DNA of 64,000 nucleotides, taken from positions 62,001 through 126,000 of the forward strand of contig JAFQVJ010000044.1 in assembly GCA_017408025.1 (NCBI GenBank), read 5' to 3'. Position 1 is the first letter of the stretch. Each line of letters starts with the position of its first letter. Position numbers and translations under genes: made by a program. Source of the stretch: Lachnospiraceae bacterium. GTDB lineage: Bacteria > Bacillota > Clostridia > Lachnospirales > Lachnospiraceae. The notes beneath the pieces are model-generated. The model was not told the origin of the DNA and made no database searches. It saw only the letters and a list, made by a program, of their open reading frames with translations. Below, piece by piece: positions 35,963 to 45,336 of the stretch.

Positions 35963-36898
35963 TTACGTGTAATCCACACTTATTTTCCCTCTTCTTAATT
36001 CAATATCCCTATGGACTGCGTGCTTGAGTTCATCTAATGAAGCAAATCTTTTTTCTCTTCTCTCGAACTCAAAAAATTGCAATTCAATTGTTTTTCCGTA
36101 TAAATCTTTTGAAATATCGAGTATATGAGTTTCAACATTAACTCTGCCATCACCCATTACAGACGGTCTTACGCCAATGTTAGTAACAGCATCATAAGCT
36201 TTGCCATCCATAATAGCTTTTGTAAAATACACTCCGTTAGGTGGAAGCATTTTATCATCTTCTGGAATTATATTTACAGTTGGAAAATCTAAAGTTCTTC
36301 CAAGCTTTTGTCCTTCCACAACAACGCCTATTATAGTATACGGATATCCAAGCAATTTATTCACTAACTCTATGGATCCCTTTCCTATTTCCTCCCGTAT
36401 AAAAGTGCTACTTATATCTCGCTCTCCATACTTAAATTTATCTATAGCCACAGTTTTATAGCCATACTTTTTTTCTAATTTTTTCAGAAGTGCCACATCG
36501 CCAAGTCTCTTATGACCAAATCTAAAATCCGAGCCACAGAATATCTTCTTTACAGCCAACTTCTCCACTAATATATCCCTAATAAAGGCCTCTGGCTCTG
36601 TACCTATTATAGAATCATTTAACGGTTGCTCCACCAATATTTCAACACCGTTTTTCTCCATAAACATACGTTTCTCGGTTGCAGTGAGCACATATTTCTG
36701 CTTTTCTTTTCCAATAAATTCCTGGGGAGCTCTGGCAAATGTAAACACAGTTGGCACAAGTCCATTTTTCTTCTCCGCTTTTATTAGCTCGATTAACGCC
36801 TTGTGTCCTCTGTGCAATCCATCAAATTTACCTATGGCAATAGCTGTTCCATTTTCAATTTTTATTATTTCGTCTGATATATCACCATATATATTCAT
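35963..36898 (-). CDS. ribF: bifunctional riboflavin kinase/FAD synthetase
   Basis: This protein of 311 residues makes FMN and FAD from riboflavin. The N-terminal nucleotidyltransferase domain has GKFDGLHRGH (about residue 24). The C-terminal riboflavin kinase domain has the G-x-T-x-x-F-P-T-V-N motif (GRTLDFPTVNI) and PPNGVYFTKA. The frame opens with TTG, but GGTGA at good spacing favours the ATG at 36896-36898. It is the last gene of the nusA-infB operon, 44 nt after truB, a frequent arrangement in Firmicutes. Confidence 0.96.
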   Translation of the reverse strand: MNIYGDISDEIIKIENGTAIAIGKFDGLHRGHKALIELIKAEKKNGLVPTVFTFARAPQEFIGKEKQKYVLTATEKRMFMEKNGVEILVEQPLNDSIIGTEPEAFIRDILVEKLAVKKIFCGSDFRFGHKRLGDVALLKKLEKKYGYKTVAIDKFKYGERDISSTFIREEIGKGSIELVNKLLGYPYTIIGVVVEGQKLGRTLDFPTVNIIPEDDKMLPPNGVYFTKAIMDGKAYDAVTNIGVRPSVMGDGRVNVETHILDISKDLYGKTIELQFFEFERREKRFASLDELKHAVHRDIELRRGKISVDYT

Positions 36899-36942
36899 CA
36901 AAAATCACCATTACACAATATGCCTTTGTAAGATACTATCTT

Positions 36943-37869
36943 CTAAAAGAACATCTTCTCAACTTTTAAAAGCTTTTCCTTTGAATTGTAGACAAATATG
37001 CCCATAAATGTTCCCTTGCTATCGTACACCCGCACTTTATCTTCGCCCGTCAGTCTTGCACTGCCATCCATGCGCACCATATTCATCTTCAGGCTATTTC
37101 CGTTATATATAAGTTTATCGAACTCTTCTTTAGTGTACACACAATCGTAATTTTTAAATATTTCCTCTACAGGCAAAATATGACTGTCAATATTTTCTTC
37201 AGTCGCCACCAGTTCACTTATTTCCCCAAGTGTCAGTGCATCCTCCAACGCAAAGGTGCTTACTCTTGTTCTCTTAAGAGTCTCCATACACGCACCACAG
37301 CCTAGTTTTACACCAATATCATGACAAAGTGTTCTTATATATGTTCCTTTTGAACATGAAACTTTCATGATAACTCTTGGGAAATCTATAACTATATCTA
37401 CTATGGAATTGATAAATACCTGCCTAGGCTGCCTCTCTATCTCAATACCTTCTCTTGCAAGCTCATAAAGTTTCCTGCCATTAACCTTTAGTGCACTGTA
37501 CATAGGCGGAATCTGGCTATATTCACCAACAAAGCTCGTAATCGTTTTCAATATACTCTCGTCATCAAGCATTCCTTTTTCTTTCATGGCAGCCACATCA
37601 CACTCTTCAATAATCTTTCCTGAAATGTCCTGTGTATCTGTGACCTTTCCAAGCATCATAACAGTCTCATAGGTCTTATCCTTGTCAGTCAGCATATCAC
37701 ATAGCTTTGTTGCATGACCAAGACACACAGGCAGTACTCCTGTCGCATCAGGGTCCAGGGTTCCTGTGTGTCCTATCTTTTTCTGTTTCAATATTCCACG
37801 AAGCTTAGCTACCACATCATGTGATGTGAAGCCTGCTTCCTTATTTACTATAATTACTCCGTTGTACAT
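36943..37869 (-). CDS. truB: tRNA pseudouridine(55) synthase
   Basis: This 308-residue enzyme makes pseudouridine 55 in the T-loop of tRNAs. The catalytic Asp is in HTGTLDPDATGVLPVCLG (about residue 39), with the conserved N-terminus GVIIVNKEAGFTSHD. It overlaps the end of nrnA by 16 bases, so they are coupled. Length is normal. Confidence 0.97.
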   Translation of the reverse strand: MYNGVIIVNKEAGFTSHDVVAKLRGILKQKKIGHTGTLDPDATGVLPVCLGHATKLCDMLTDKDKTYETVMMLGKVTDTQDISGKIIEECDVAAMKEKGMLDDESILKTITSFVGEYSQIPPMYSALKVNGRKLYELAREGIEIERQPRQVFINSIVDIVIDFPRVIMKVSCSKGTYIRTLCHDIGVKLGCGACMETLKRTRVSTFALEDALTLGEISELVATEENIDSHILPVEEIFKNYDCVYTKEEFDKLIYNGNSLKMNMVRMDGSARLTGEDKVRVYDSKGTFMGIFVYNSKEKLLKVEKMFF

Positions 37870-38819
37870 TTAATCTCCATGTCAATACGTTCTGCAATAT
37901 TGTTTATTACATCATGGGCAGTACCTCTCATAGTACACCCTGCTGCTCTTACATGACCGCCACCACCGAAATATCCTGCAATCTTATTAACATCAAGGTA
38001 TTTCTTTGATCGGAGGCTGACCTTATATGTAAGATAATCTGTCTCATAAAGGAAAATAGCACATTCCACACCTTCTGTCAGTCTGAGCTGTTCAACTATG
38101 CCACTTAAATCCTTTGATGTCACACCATAGAATTCCATATCCTTCTTCGACAACACCGAGAAAATGCATTTTCCATCAAAAAACACAACACTCTCAAGTA
38201 ATGCTCTACCAAGAATCTGATTCTGAAGATAGCTCTTAGCATAAAATCCATCATCAATAATACTCTGGAAATCTATTCCCTTGCTCATAAGTTTTCCTGC
38301 AATATTCATAGTCTCAGCCGAAGTGCTTGCGTACTTGAACACTCCTGAGTCATGAATAATACCTGTATAAAGAGCTTCAGCAACCGCCTTGCTTATCTTC
38401 TCTTCATCTAGAAGCTTGTATAGAACCTGACTAGCTGAACTTGCGTTTGGTTCAATAAGATTTTCCATGGCAAGACCTGTATTGCTAATATGATGGTCAA
38501 TACACACAGTATTGTCACTGTTCTGGAACTTATCAGCGATAACACCGATTCTTTCCACATCACTTACATCAAGAAGAATAACAAGCTCTGCACTATCTTC
38601 TCCGGCCTCATGCTTCACTTCATCCATTCTGGATATATATGCAAATCCATCACCTGTATCTTCCATGTAAACTGATACTGATTTATCTGGATAGTTATCC
38701 TTTATGTAGTTATATAATCCCATGCATGAGCCCACGCAGTCCCCATCGGGACGTACGTGACCTGCTATGGCAATAGAATTAACTGCTTCAATCTTCTGTA
38801 TTAAATTCAATTGAAACAC
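37854..38819 (-). CDS. nrnA: DHH-DHHA1 phosphoesterase (nanoRNase/pAp phosphatase)
   Basis: This 321-residue cytoplasmic enzyme is of the NrnA/YtqI family, which degrades short RNA oligonucleotides and dephosphorylates pAp. The DHH domain has GHVRPDGDCVGS, LLDVSD and the signature IDHHIS. The DHHA1 domain ends with GGGGHVRAAGCTM. It lies between rbfA and truB, the standard place in Firmicutes. Confidence 0.92.
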   Translation of the reverse strand: MFQLNLIQKIEAVNSIAIAGHVRPDGDCVGSCMGLYNYIKDNYPDKSVSVYMEDTGDGFAYISRMDEVKHEAGEDSAELVILLDVSDVERIGVIADKFQNSDNTVCIDHHISNTGLAMENLIEPNASSASQVLYKLLDEEKISKAVAEALYTGIIHDSGVFKYASTSAETMNIAGKLMSKGIDFQSIIDDGFYAKSYLQNQILGRALLESVVFFDGKCIFSVLSKKDMEFYGVTSKDLSGIVEQLRLTEGVECAIFLYETDYLTYKVSLRSKKYLDVNKIAGYFGGGGHVRAAGCTMRGTAHDVINNIAERIDMEIKCTTE

Positions 38820-38826
38820 ATCCTTT

Positions 38827-39222
38827 CTATTCTTCTAATTCTGTTTCTACTTCCACAGATTTTGAATTATCCGCTGTTATTACCTGATCAATCTTCTTAG
38901 ACATATTAACACCATACTCGATAGACTGGTCTATCACAAATGTAATCTGCGGTGTATTTCTAAGATTAATTGATGATGCAAGCTGTCTGCGAATATATCC
39001 TTCAGCGCTCTTAAGACCCTTAATAGTGTCCTGCTTTGCTTTGTCATCGCCTAGCACTGAAATATATGCCTTGCAAAATTTCAAATCAGGAGTTACTTCG
39101 ACTGCTACAACACTGGTCATAGGGCTGATTCTAGGATCTTTTATACCACTTCTGATAATGTTGCCCAGCTCTCGCATAACCTCTGCATTAACTCTGACAT
39201 TTTTTACACTGTTTTTTCTCAT
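38827..39222 (-). CDS. rbfA: ribosome-binding factor A
   Basis: RbfA assists late 30S maturation. The KH-like fold is visible as ELGNIIRSGIKDPRI, VTPDLKFCKAYISV and TPQITFVIDQS. The frame extends upstream to a GTG at 39273, but that GTG lies inside a perfect hairpin. RbfA proteins normally begin MRKNSVKN-like, so I take the ATG at 39220-39222 (131 residues, normal length). It follows infB and precedes nrnA. Confidence 0.94.
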   Translation of the reverse strand: MRKNSVKNVRVNAEVMRELGNIIRSGIKDPRISPMTSVVAVEVTPDLKFCKAYISVLGDDKAKQDTIKGLKSAEGYIRRQLASSINLRNTPQITFVIDQSIEYGVNMSKKIDQVITADNSKSVEVETELEE

Positions 39223-39261
39223 CTGACTCTTTCCATCTTTCTTTTTAGCTACTCTTTTCAG

Positions 39262-39284
39262 CGAAATTTGCACAGCAAATTTCG
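39262..39284 (-). promoter_or_regulatory. perfect hairpin between infB and rbfA
   Basis: CGAAATTTGC/GCAAATTTCG form a 10-bp stem with a 3-nt loop, directly after the infB stop codon at 39288. There is no T-run, so it is not a terminator. It may mark an RNA processing site or tune rbfA translation. Confidence 0.4.
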
Positions 39285-39287
39285 TTT

Positions 39288-41633
39288 TTATCGTGGCACC
39301 TCAACCATGATATACGCTTCTACTGTGTCAAGCTCCTGCAAGTCGTTAAAGCCTTCAAATACGAAACCACACTCATATCCTGCTTTAACCTCCTTCACGT
39401 CATCCTTAAATCTCTTGAGAGATGCGAGAGGTCCGTCAAATATTACATTTCCCTCTCTCATGATACGTGCCTTACAGCCTCTCTGGAATACACCGTCAAG
39501 GACGAATGAACCTGCGATGTTACCAACACCTGAAGCCTTAAATATCTGACGAATCTCAGCATGACCGATAACCTTCTCCTCGAAGATTGGATCAAGCATT
39601 CCCTTCATGGCAGCCTGAACATCCTCAATAGCCTGATAGATAACGCTGTAAAGTCTTACATCTACGCCCTCTCTATCAGCAGTATCCTTAGCTGCATTGT
39701 CAGGTCTTACATTAAATCCGATGATGATAGCATTTGATGCTGACGCAAGTATAACGTCTGACTCATTGATAGCACCTACACCACCATGGATAATCTTAAC
39801 TGCAACTTCTTCATTTGAAAGCTTAACAAGACTTTGCTTAACAGCCTCTACAGAGCCCTGAACATCAGCCTTAACGATAATATTAAGCTCCTTAATATCA
39901 CCTGTTTGCATCTGATTAAATAAATCATCCAGAGACATTCTGTTCTTAGCCTTAGAGCTTTCAATAAGCTTTTCCTTGCCTTCTGCGATAAATGTCTCTG
40001 CAAAGCTTCTTGCTTCCTTCTCATTCTTTGTAGCAACAAAGATTTCACCCGCATTTGGTACTGAATTGAGACCTAGTATCTCGACTGGTGTCGAAGGTGT
40101 AGCTGTCTGCACTCTCTCTCCACTATCAGCTATCATAGCTCTGATACGACCATAGCTTGAACCAACTGCAATAGTATCTCCTACCTTAAGTGTACCCTTC
40201 TGCACAAGAACTGTAGCAACTGTACCACGTCCCTTATCAAGCTTAGCTTCTATAACAAGACCTCTTGCCTTACGGTTAACATTTGCTTTAAGTTCAAGCA
40301 TCTCAGCAGTGAGAAGAATCATCTCAAGAAGCTGGTCGATACCTTCCTTTGTATGTGCTGATACAGGAACGAATACCGTATCTCCACCCCAGTCTTCTGC
40401 AACAAGCTCATACTCTGCAAGCTCCTGCTTAACCTTATCTATATTTGCACTTGGCTTATCAATCTTATTCACAGCAACTATAATGCTGATACCAGCTGCC
40501 TTAGCATGGTTGATTGCTTCTACAGTCTGTGGCATAACACCATCATCAGCAGCTACAACTAAAACTGCAATGTCTGTTGACTGTGCACCACGCATACGCA
40601 TAGCTGTGAACGCCTCATGTCCAGGTGTATCAAGGAATGTGATATCCTCACCATTACACTTAACCATGTAAGCACCTATATGCTGTGTAATACCACCAGC
40701 CTCACCTGAAACTACATTCTTTGAACGTATCGCATCAAGAAGAGATGTCTTACCATGGTCAACGTGACCCATGACACAGACAACAGGTGGTCTCTTTGTC
40801 ATTGTTGTCTCATCCTCTTCTTCCTCTCTTAAGAGTTCTTCTATAGCGTCAACCTTCTCTTCAGGCTCTGCAATGATATCGTACTCTAACGCGATTTCCT
40901 CTGCTGTCTCGTAATCGATTTCCTGATTGATGCTAAACATCTTGCCCTGCATAAAGAGCTTTTTAATGATGGCTGATGCCTGCATCTTCATCTTATCAGC
41001 AAGCTCCTTGATTGTAAGGTAATCAGGAAGTGTGATTACCTTGATTTCCTCTTCCTTTGGCTCCTGCTTTACAGGTGGCTTCGGCTGATTATTCCCCTTG
41101 CCATTCTGCTTCCCCTGGAAGTTTTTATTGTTATTATTGTTTTTATTATTGTTTTTATTAAAATTATTATTCTTGTTGTTATTTTTATTGTTCTTATTGT
41201 TTTTGTCACTATTCTGAGGATTAAACACCTGTGTTATGTGCTTTTTCTTATCCTGATTTCTGTCCTGATTCTTGCTGTTATTATTGTTCTGATTCTGGTT
41301 ATTCTGCTTCTTATCAGACTTATCATGCTTCTTAGGCTGACTATTTTGGTTATTGTTCTGATTATTTGAAGCATTTTCCTTCTTAGAGTCCTGCTTTTGC
41401 TCTGTTTTTTTCTCCTCTTTTTTAGGTTCAGCCTTTGAAGCTTCCTCCTTCTTAGGCTCAGCCTTTGGAGTATCTGCCTGACCCAAAGCTTTCTTTACAA
41501 GTGCTACTGCCTCTTCATCTATAGAACTCATGTGATTCTTTACTTCAACGCCGTTCTCTTTCAATATAGCTAATATATCTGCATTGTCTTTTTCTAACTG
41601 TTTTCCTAATTCATACACTCTGATTTTAGACAT
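39288..41633 (-). CDS. infB: translation initiation factor IF-2
   Basis: This 781-residue GTPase places initiator tRNA on the 30S subunit. The G-domain motifs are [22 protein letters not shown] and NKID, followed by domains II-IV. The N-terminus has the IF2_N motif ([17 protein letters not shown]). Residues about 70-185 are an extreme low-complexity stretch of Asn, Lys and Gln (bases about 41080-41430). This variable linker is expected in IF-2, but its Asn richness is striking. It lies 65 nt after ylxQ in the nusA operon. Confidence 0.98.
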   Translation of the reverse strand: MSKIRVYELGKQLEKDNADILAILKENGVEVKNHMSSIDEEAVALVKKALGQADTPKAEPKKEEASKAEPKKEEKKTEQKQDSKKENASNNQNNNQNSQPKKHDKSDKKQNNQNQNNNNSKNQDRNQDKKKHITQVFNPQNSDKNNKNNKNNNKNNNFNKNNNKNNNNNKNFQGKQNGKGNNQPKPPVKQEPKEEEIKVITLPDYLTIKELADKMKMQASAIIKKLFMQGKMFSINQEIDYETAEEIALEYDIIAEPEEKVDAIEELLREEEEDETTMTKRPPVVCVMGHVDHGKTSLLDAIRSKNVVSGEAGGITQHIGAYMVKCNGEDITFLDTPGHEAFTAMRMRGAQSTDIAVLVVAADDGVMPQTVEAINHAKAAGISIIVAVNKIDKPSANIDKVKQELAEYELVAEDWGGDTVFVPVSAHTKEGIDQLLEMILLTAEMLELKANVNRKARGLVIEAKLDKGRGTVATVLVQKGTLKVGDTIAVGSSYGRIRAMIADSGERVQTATPSTPVEILGLNSVPNAGEIFVATKNEKEARSFAETFIAEGKEKLIESSKAKNRMSLDDLFNQMQTGDIKELNIIVKADVQGSVEAVKQSLVKLSNEEVAVKIIHGGVGAINESDVILASASNAIIIGFNVRPDNAAKDTADREGVDVRLYSVIYQAIEDVQAAMKGMLDPIFEEKVIGHAEIRQIFKASGVGNIAGSFVLDGVFQRGCKARIMREGNVIFDGPLASLKRFKDDVKEVKAGYECGFVFEGFNDLQELDTVEAYIMVEVPR

Positions 41634-41698
41634 CTAACTACCTCCGTTATATCTGCTCTACGCACGACCACGTTTTTTGATTTCTATATCTCCAATTT

Positions 41699-42031
41699 TT
41701 AAAATTCAATCTGAATATGGTTACCTGCAAGTGTTAACTGTTTCACTACTGCATCTGCCAGTCCTTTATCTGTCAATGCCAATGAGGCTCTGCATTCTTT
41801 CCCAATAAAATGTCCCAATGCTTCCTTCGTTCCATAAAAATATAATGGCACTTTGTAATAGTCACACATGTTTTTAAACATTTTTTTAGTGTTTTCAGAC
41901 GCTTCTGTGGATACTATTACGAGAACTGCTTTCTTTTCCTTCACTGCCTTCTCCACAGAAAACTCGCCGCTCACTGTCTTTCCAGCCTTTGTTGCTAAAG
42001 AAATCATTGATAAAACTTTATCCTGTTTCAT
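41699..42031 (-). CDS. ylxQ: L7Ae-family RNA-binding protein YlxQ
   Basis: This small protein of 110 residues belongs to the L7Ae/L30e kink-turn-binding family (LATKAGKTVSGEFSVEKAV, KKMFKNMCDYYKVPL). It is the second small gene between nusA and infB. The frame opens with a GTG overlapping ylxR, but AGGTGA before the ATG at 42029-42031 decides the start. The exact function is not established; RNA binding follows from the family. Confidence 0.9.
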   Translation of the reverse strand: MKQDKVLSMISLATKAGKTVSGEFSVEKAVKEKKAVLVIVSTEASENTKKMFKNMCDYYKVPLYFYGTKEALGHFIGKECRASLALTDKGLADAVVKQLTLAGNHIQIEF

Positions 42032-42032
42032 G

Positions 42033-42299
42033 CTATTCACCTAATTCCTTTTTCAGTTCCTCGAAAATCTCTGCTGAAACCGCCACACCAAGAGATCTGT
42101 CTATGGCTTTGGTTTTCATCGCTCTCTTAAGACACTCTTCTGAGCGACAAATATATGCACCTCTTCCATTCTGTCTCCCTGTCAAATCTATGATTATGTT
42201 GCCATCAACTGTCTTCAGCACACGTACCAGTTCTTTCTTTGATTTCATCTCGCCACAACCAGTACATTTACGCATTGGAATCTTCTTAACTGCTCCCAT
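42033..42299 (-). CDS. rnpM: YlxR family protein (RNase P modulator RnpM)
   Basis: This protein of 88 residues has the family signature RKCTGCGEMKSKKELVRV near the N-terminus and GRGAYIC further on. YlxR has been described as an RNA-binding modulator of RNase P. The GTG at 42308 is less likely than the ATG at 42297-42299, which follows AGGTGA at six bases. It lies between nusA and ylxQ, as usual in Firmicutes. Confidence 0.9.
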   Translation of the reverse strand: MGAVKKIPMRKCTGCGEMKSKKELVRVLKTVDGNIIIDLTGRQNGRGAYICRSEECLKRAMKTKAIDRSLGVAVSAEIFEELKKELGE

Positions 42300-42337
42300 G
42301 TTAATCACCTGCTTTTTTATGTTTATCTATTTCGCTT

Positions 42338-43402
42338 TTATTCGTTGTCTGGAATAAAATCATCCATTTCTTTTGCCTGTGACTCGCTCTTTATGTCAAT
42401 CTTAAATCCTGTAAGTCTTGCTGCAAGTCTTGCGTTCTGTCCTTCCTTACCGATTGCAAGTGAAAGCTGATAATCCGGAACAACGACTCTGGCTGTTTTT
42501 TCTTCATCATCTGCAATAACAGATACAACCTTTGCTGGACTAAGTGCATTCTCGATGAGAATAGCTGGATTCTCACTCCAATTGATAATATCAATCTTCT
42601 CGCCTCTAAGTTCATCCACGATAGCATTTACTCTGGCACCATTTACACCTACGCATGCTCCTACTGGATCTACGTTTGCATTGTGTGAACGAACAGAAAT
42701 CTTACTTCTTGAACCAGCTTCTCTTGCAATATTTACAATCTCAACAACACCATCCTTAACCTCTGCAACTTCAGCTTCGAATAATCTCTTTACAAGTTCT
42801 GGATGAGTTCTGGACACAAGAATTCTTGGTCCCTTTGTACCTTCCTTAACTTCTACAACATAAAGCTTAACTCTCTCATTTGGCATAAATACTTCACCCT
42901 TAACCTGCTCAGACTCATTTAAGATAGCGTCCGCTTTACCAAGGTTAATGCTGATACTTCTATTATTTACTCTCTGAACGATACCTGTTACGATATCTCT
43001 TTCCTTACCGCTAAACTTTTCGACAATGGCTCTTCTCTCTTCTTCGCGAATCTTCTGAGTGATTATGTTCTTCGCATTTTGAGTTGCAATACGTCCAAAT
43101 TCCTTTGACTTAATTTCAACATTTATAACATCACCGAGCTGATGCTTCTTGCTAATCTCGTGAGCTGCGTCAACGTTAATCTGCGTAACTGGATCCTCTA
43201 CTACTTCTACAACTTCCTTCTCTGCATATATATGATAATCGCCAGTCTCTCTATCAATTGTAACTTTTACATTGTCTGCCTTTCCAAAATGATTCTTATA
43301 CGCTGTGATAAGAGAATTTTCAATAGCTTCAAGCAATACTTCCTTGCTGATATCCTTCTCCTTCTCCAATACGTTTAATGCTTCGATAAGTTCCTTGTTC
43401 AT
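42338..43402 (-). CDS. nusA: transcription elongation/termination factor NusA
   Basis: This 354-residue RNA polymerase-binding factor has an N-terminal domain (residues 1-125), an S1 domain (DIVTGIVQRVNNRSISIN) and two KH domains (DPVGACVGVNGARVNAIV, then AIGKEGQNARLAARLTGF). It ends without the acidic C-terminal repeats of E. coli NusA, as is normal in Firmicutes. AAGGAGG lies upstream of the ATG. It lies 27 nt after rimP. Confidence 0.98.
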   Translation of the reverse strand: MNKELIEALNVLEKEKDISKEVLLEAIENSLITAYKNHFGKADNVKVTIDRETGDYHIYAEKEVVEVVEDPVTQINVDAAHEISKKHQLGDVINVEIKSKEFGRIATQNAKNIITQKIREEERRAIVEKFSGKERDIVTGIVQRVNNRSISINLGKADAILNESEQVKGEVFMPNERVKLYVVEVKEGTKGPRILVSRTHPELVKRLFEAEVAEVKDGVVEIVNIAREAGSRSKISVRSHNANVDPVGACVGVNGARVNAIVDELRGEKIDIINWSENPAILIENALSPAKVVSVIADDEEKTARVVVPDYQLSLAIGKEGQNARLAARLTGFKIDIKSESQAKEMDDFIPDNE

Positions 43403-43429
43403 TTCTTTTTCCTCCTTAAATATATTTCA

Positions 43430-43894
43430 CTAAAAATCAAATGATAATCTAATAAGTGCCACGTTTGTTCTGTCAAATGTTACATCACTCTCGTCAATCA
43501 GAAGAACTATCTCCTCTTTAGAATATGACTTGAGCACTCCAGTGAATTCCTTTTGTCTGTCAATCGCTTTGTAAAGATGTATATCTACCTCTTTGCCAAT
43601 GCTTCTTACAAAATCTTTTTCCTTCTTCAGAGGTCTGCCAAGTCCTGGCGAGCTAACCTCCAGTATATATGAGTCTTCTATGAAATCTTCTACATCCAGC
43701 TTATCACTTAATGCACGGCTTACAACCTCACAGTCATCAACTGCTATGCCGCCTTCCTTATCTACATAGACTCTCAGATACCAGTTACCTGCTTCCTTCA
43801 CGTATTCAACATCCACCAGTTCAAACTTGTTTGCTTCAATAATAGGTAAAACAAGCTGCTCTGTTCTCTGTTCATACTCTTCTCTTCTTGACAT
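43430..43894 (-). CDS. rimP: ribosome maturation factor RimP
   Basis: This 154-residue 30S maturation factor has the family features FELVDVEYVKEAGNWYLRVY, DCEVVSRALSDKLD and LEVSSPGLGRPLKKEKDF, with an SH3-like C-terminal part. It is the first gene of the operon rimP-nusA-rnpM-ylxQ-infB-rbfA-nrnA-truB-ribF. GGAGGTG lies upstream of the ATG. Confidence 0.96.
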   Translation of the reverse strand: MSRREEYEQRTEQLVLPIIEANKFELVDVEYVKEAGNWYLRVYVDKEGGIAVDDCEVVSRALSDKLDVEDFIEDSYILEVSSPGLGRPLKKEKDFVRSIGKEVDIHLYKAIDRQKEFTGVLKSYSKEEIVLLIDESDVTFDRTNVALIRLSFDF

Positions 43895-43930
43895 GAATGC
43901 ACCTCCGTTTTGTTTTAGGTAAGCTAGTTA

Positions 43931-43970
43931 TATAGGTAAGTTCTAAGAACATTCCCATATAACAATAAAA
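43931..43970. repeat. palindromic repeat family 1, degraded copy after tRNA-Glu
   Basis: TATAGGTAAGTT, AAGAAC, TTCCCATAT and AACAATAAAAA match the repeat with several changes that weaken the stem. It adjoins the tRNA-Glu terminator, as the other copies adjoin their terminators. Confidence 0.5.
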
Positions 43971-44002
43971 AATCACCGAAAACTATCGTTTTCCGTGATT
44001 TT
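43969..44002 (-). terminator. intrinsic terminator after tRNA-Glu
   Basis: A 15-bp stem with one mismatch (AAAATCAC-C-GAAAAC against its partner) closes a 4-nt loop, four bases past the tRNA. On the minus strand T-rich sequence follows. Confidence 0.75.
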
Positions 44003-44006
44003 CTAG

Positions 44007-44078
44007 CAGCTAATAGGGGAATCGAACCCCTGTTTCCGCCGTGAGAGGGCGGCGTCTTAACCCCTTGACCAATTAGCC
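44007..44078 (-). tRNA. tRNA-Glu (anticodon CTC)
   Basis: A 72-nt cloverleaf. The 5' strand GGCTAAT pairs with ATTAGCT (with a G-T at position 1-72) and the discriminator base is G. The D-arm is GGTCAAGGGGTTAAG, the anticodon stem CCGCC/GGCGG holds the loop CTCTCAC with anticodon CTC, and the T-arm GGGGTTCGATTCCCC is perfect. CCA is not encoded. Length and D-arm fit Glu tRNAs. A single tRNA here, rather than a cluster, is unremarkable. Confidence 0.95.
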
Positions 44079-44137
44079 ATCCGAGTTTATTTTTTTGTGC
44101 TCTCTCGTGAGCACTTTGGTAGTATACATGATGATTT

Positions 44138-44159
44138 AAAAAAATGCAAGCATTTTTTT
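44138..44159 (-). terminator. probable terminator of the 44195-45334 gene
   Basis: AAAAAAATGC/GCATTTTTTT form a 10-bp AT-rich stem around two bases, with T-rich sequence on both strands, 35 nt past the stop codon. Confidence 0.5.
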
Positions 44160-44194
44160 TAAAAAATTTGAATTTTTTTATGCTTATCTTGTTT

Positions 44195-45334
44195 TTACTC
44201 ATTATATGCCATATCTTCCAGCAACCAGCTATCTCCCTGCTTTCTGATAAGCAATGTAAACTTGATGAATTCATTTACTGGTTTTCCAGATACTTTTTTC
44301 TCTATCTCATATACTACATCACAGTAAAATAGCTCATCCGACACCTTATGGATATTATCCACAAGCTTTGATGTATATTCAATAGTAGATGGTTTCCTTG
44401 TATACACTACCGAGTCATCTGCTCTCTTAATCGCAGATGACGCTGCACTTCCGCTTACTGTATATGCTAGCATCTGATCCATAGTTGACCATCTATTAGT
44501 ATACAACACATATGCCTGCACTATAGCATCTGCGTATGTTGTACATTGCTCCACCGTAGCCTCATCCGGTCTGCTTACATACTCCCGCACGCCTTCATTT
44601 TCCACATATAATATCTCATTACCAGTTTCATCCAACACTTTTATGTCATCAGCATTTATTAGACCTGAAAGCTTGTATGTAAATAGCTTTTCCTCTTCTC
44701 CTGCAAGCTCAACTACTCTGTCATAAATATTGGATACAATAGTTGATTCCTCTGTAATATACTTTTCTTCCACTGCTGCATCATCCACATATACACTCAT
44801 ACCATTTTCAACAGTGAGCTCTACCGTATCAACATATTCTATACTAGCGTCTACGGACGCACCACTTATTTTCCATGTGTTGAATCCAAACTCGTCTATG
44901 GAACCTGATGTCAATGTAACAGTTGCTATAACCTCATCGCCAGCTTTTATATCATACACAGGTCTGTTTTCCAGATAGTTTCCCTCATTTTTCTCATAGG
45001 ATATATTATCGAAATCCAGTGAACTCAACTTATACTCTACCAACTGTTCATCAGTATAATACAAGTTATCTTCATCAATATTTTCCAATAACAATTGCTT
45101 ATGAAAATCTCTCGTATACTGCTTTACATATTCGTCTATACACAATGTATTTCCCTGCTCTGCACGTTCTTTTGCTTCCGCATATCTTGTGTCATAGTCT
45201 GTCTGATAATCCTTCAATGCTCCCCATTCCCATACAAGCAATACAATAACTGCGATAATGAGCAGTACTGAATATACGACCATAAATTTAAAGAATATAG
45301 TAGTCTTTTTTAATTTTTCCCACACTTTCTTCAT
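44195..45334 (-). CDS. single-span membrane protein with large outer domain, unknown function
   Basis: About 379 residues, no recognised family. A cytoplasmic basic start (MKKVWEKLKKTT) leads into a membrane segment at about residues 17-39, then an acidic extracytoplasmic region of about 340 residues rich in Tyr, Asp, Glu and Val. The C-terminal section (residues about 280-379) resembles an NTF2-like fold in its strand pattern, but this is a weak impression. The frame opens 27 codons earlier inside the preceding gene. The ATG at 45332-45334, two bases past that gene's stop codon, fits better. Co-transcribed with the phosphodiester glycosidase gene. Confidence 0.75.
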   Translation of the reverse strand: MKKVWEKLKKTTIFFKFMVVYSVLLIIAVIVLLVWEWGALKDYQTDYDTRYAEAKERAEQGNTLCIDEYVKQYTRDFHKQLLLENIDEDNLYYTDEQLVEYKLSSLDFDNISYEKNEGNYLENRPVYDIKAGDEVIATVTLTSGSIDEFGFNTWKISGASVDASIEYVDTVELTVENGMSVYVDDAAVEEKYITEESTIVSNIYDRVVELAGEEEKLFTYKLSGLINADDIKVLDETGNEILYVENEGVREYVSRPDEATVEQCTTYADAIVQAYVLYTNRWSTMDQMLAYTVSGSAASSAIKRADDSVVYTRKPSTIEYTSKLVDNIHKVSDELFYCDVVYEIEKKVSGKPVNEFIKFTLLIRKQGDSWLLEDMAYNE

Positions 45335-45336
45335 AA

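Noticed and set aside
41080-41430. Dense TTATT/TTGTT repetition
   Set aside because: It is the coding sequence of the Asn/Lys/Gln linker of IF-2 and not an independent repeat array.
44097-44114. Hairpin GTGCTC/GAGCAC upstream of tRNA-Glu as a terminator
   Set aside because: On the minus strand it is followed by A residues, and the stem is only six base pairs.
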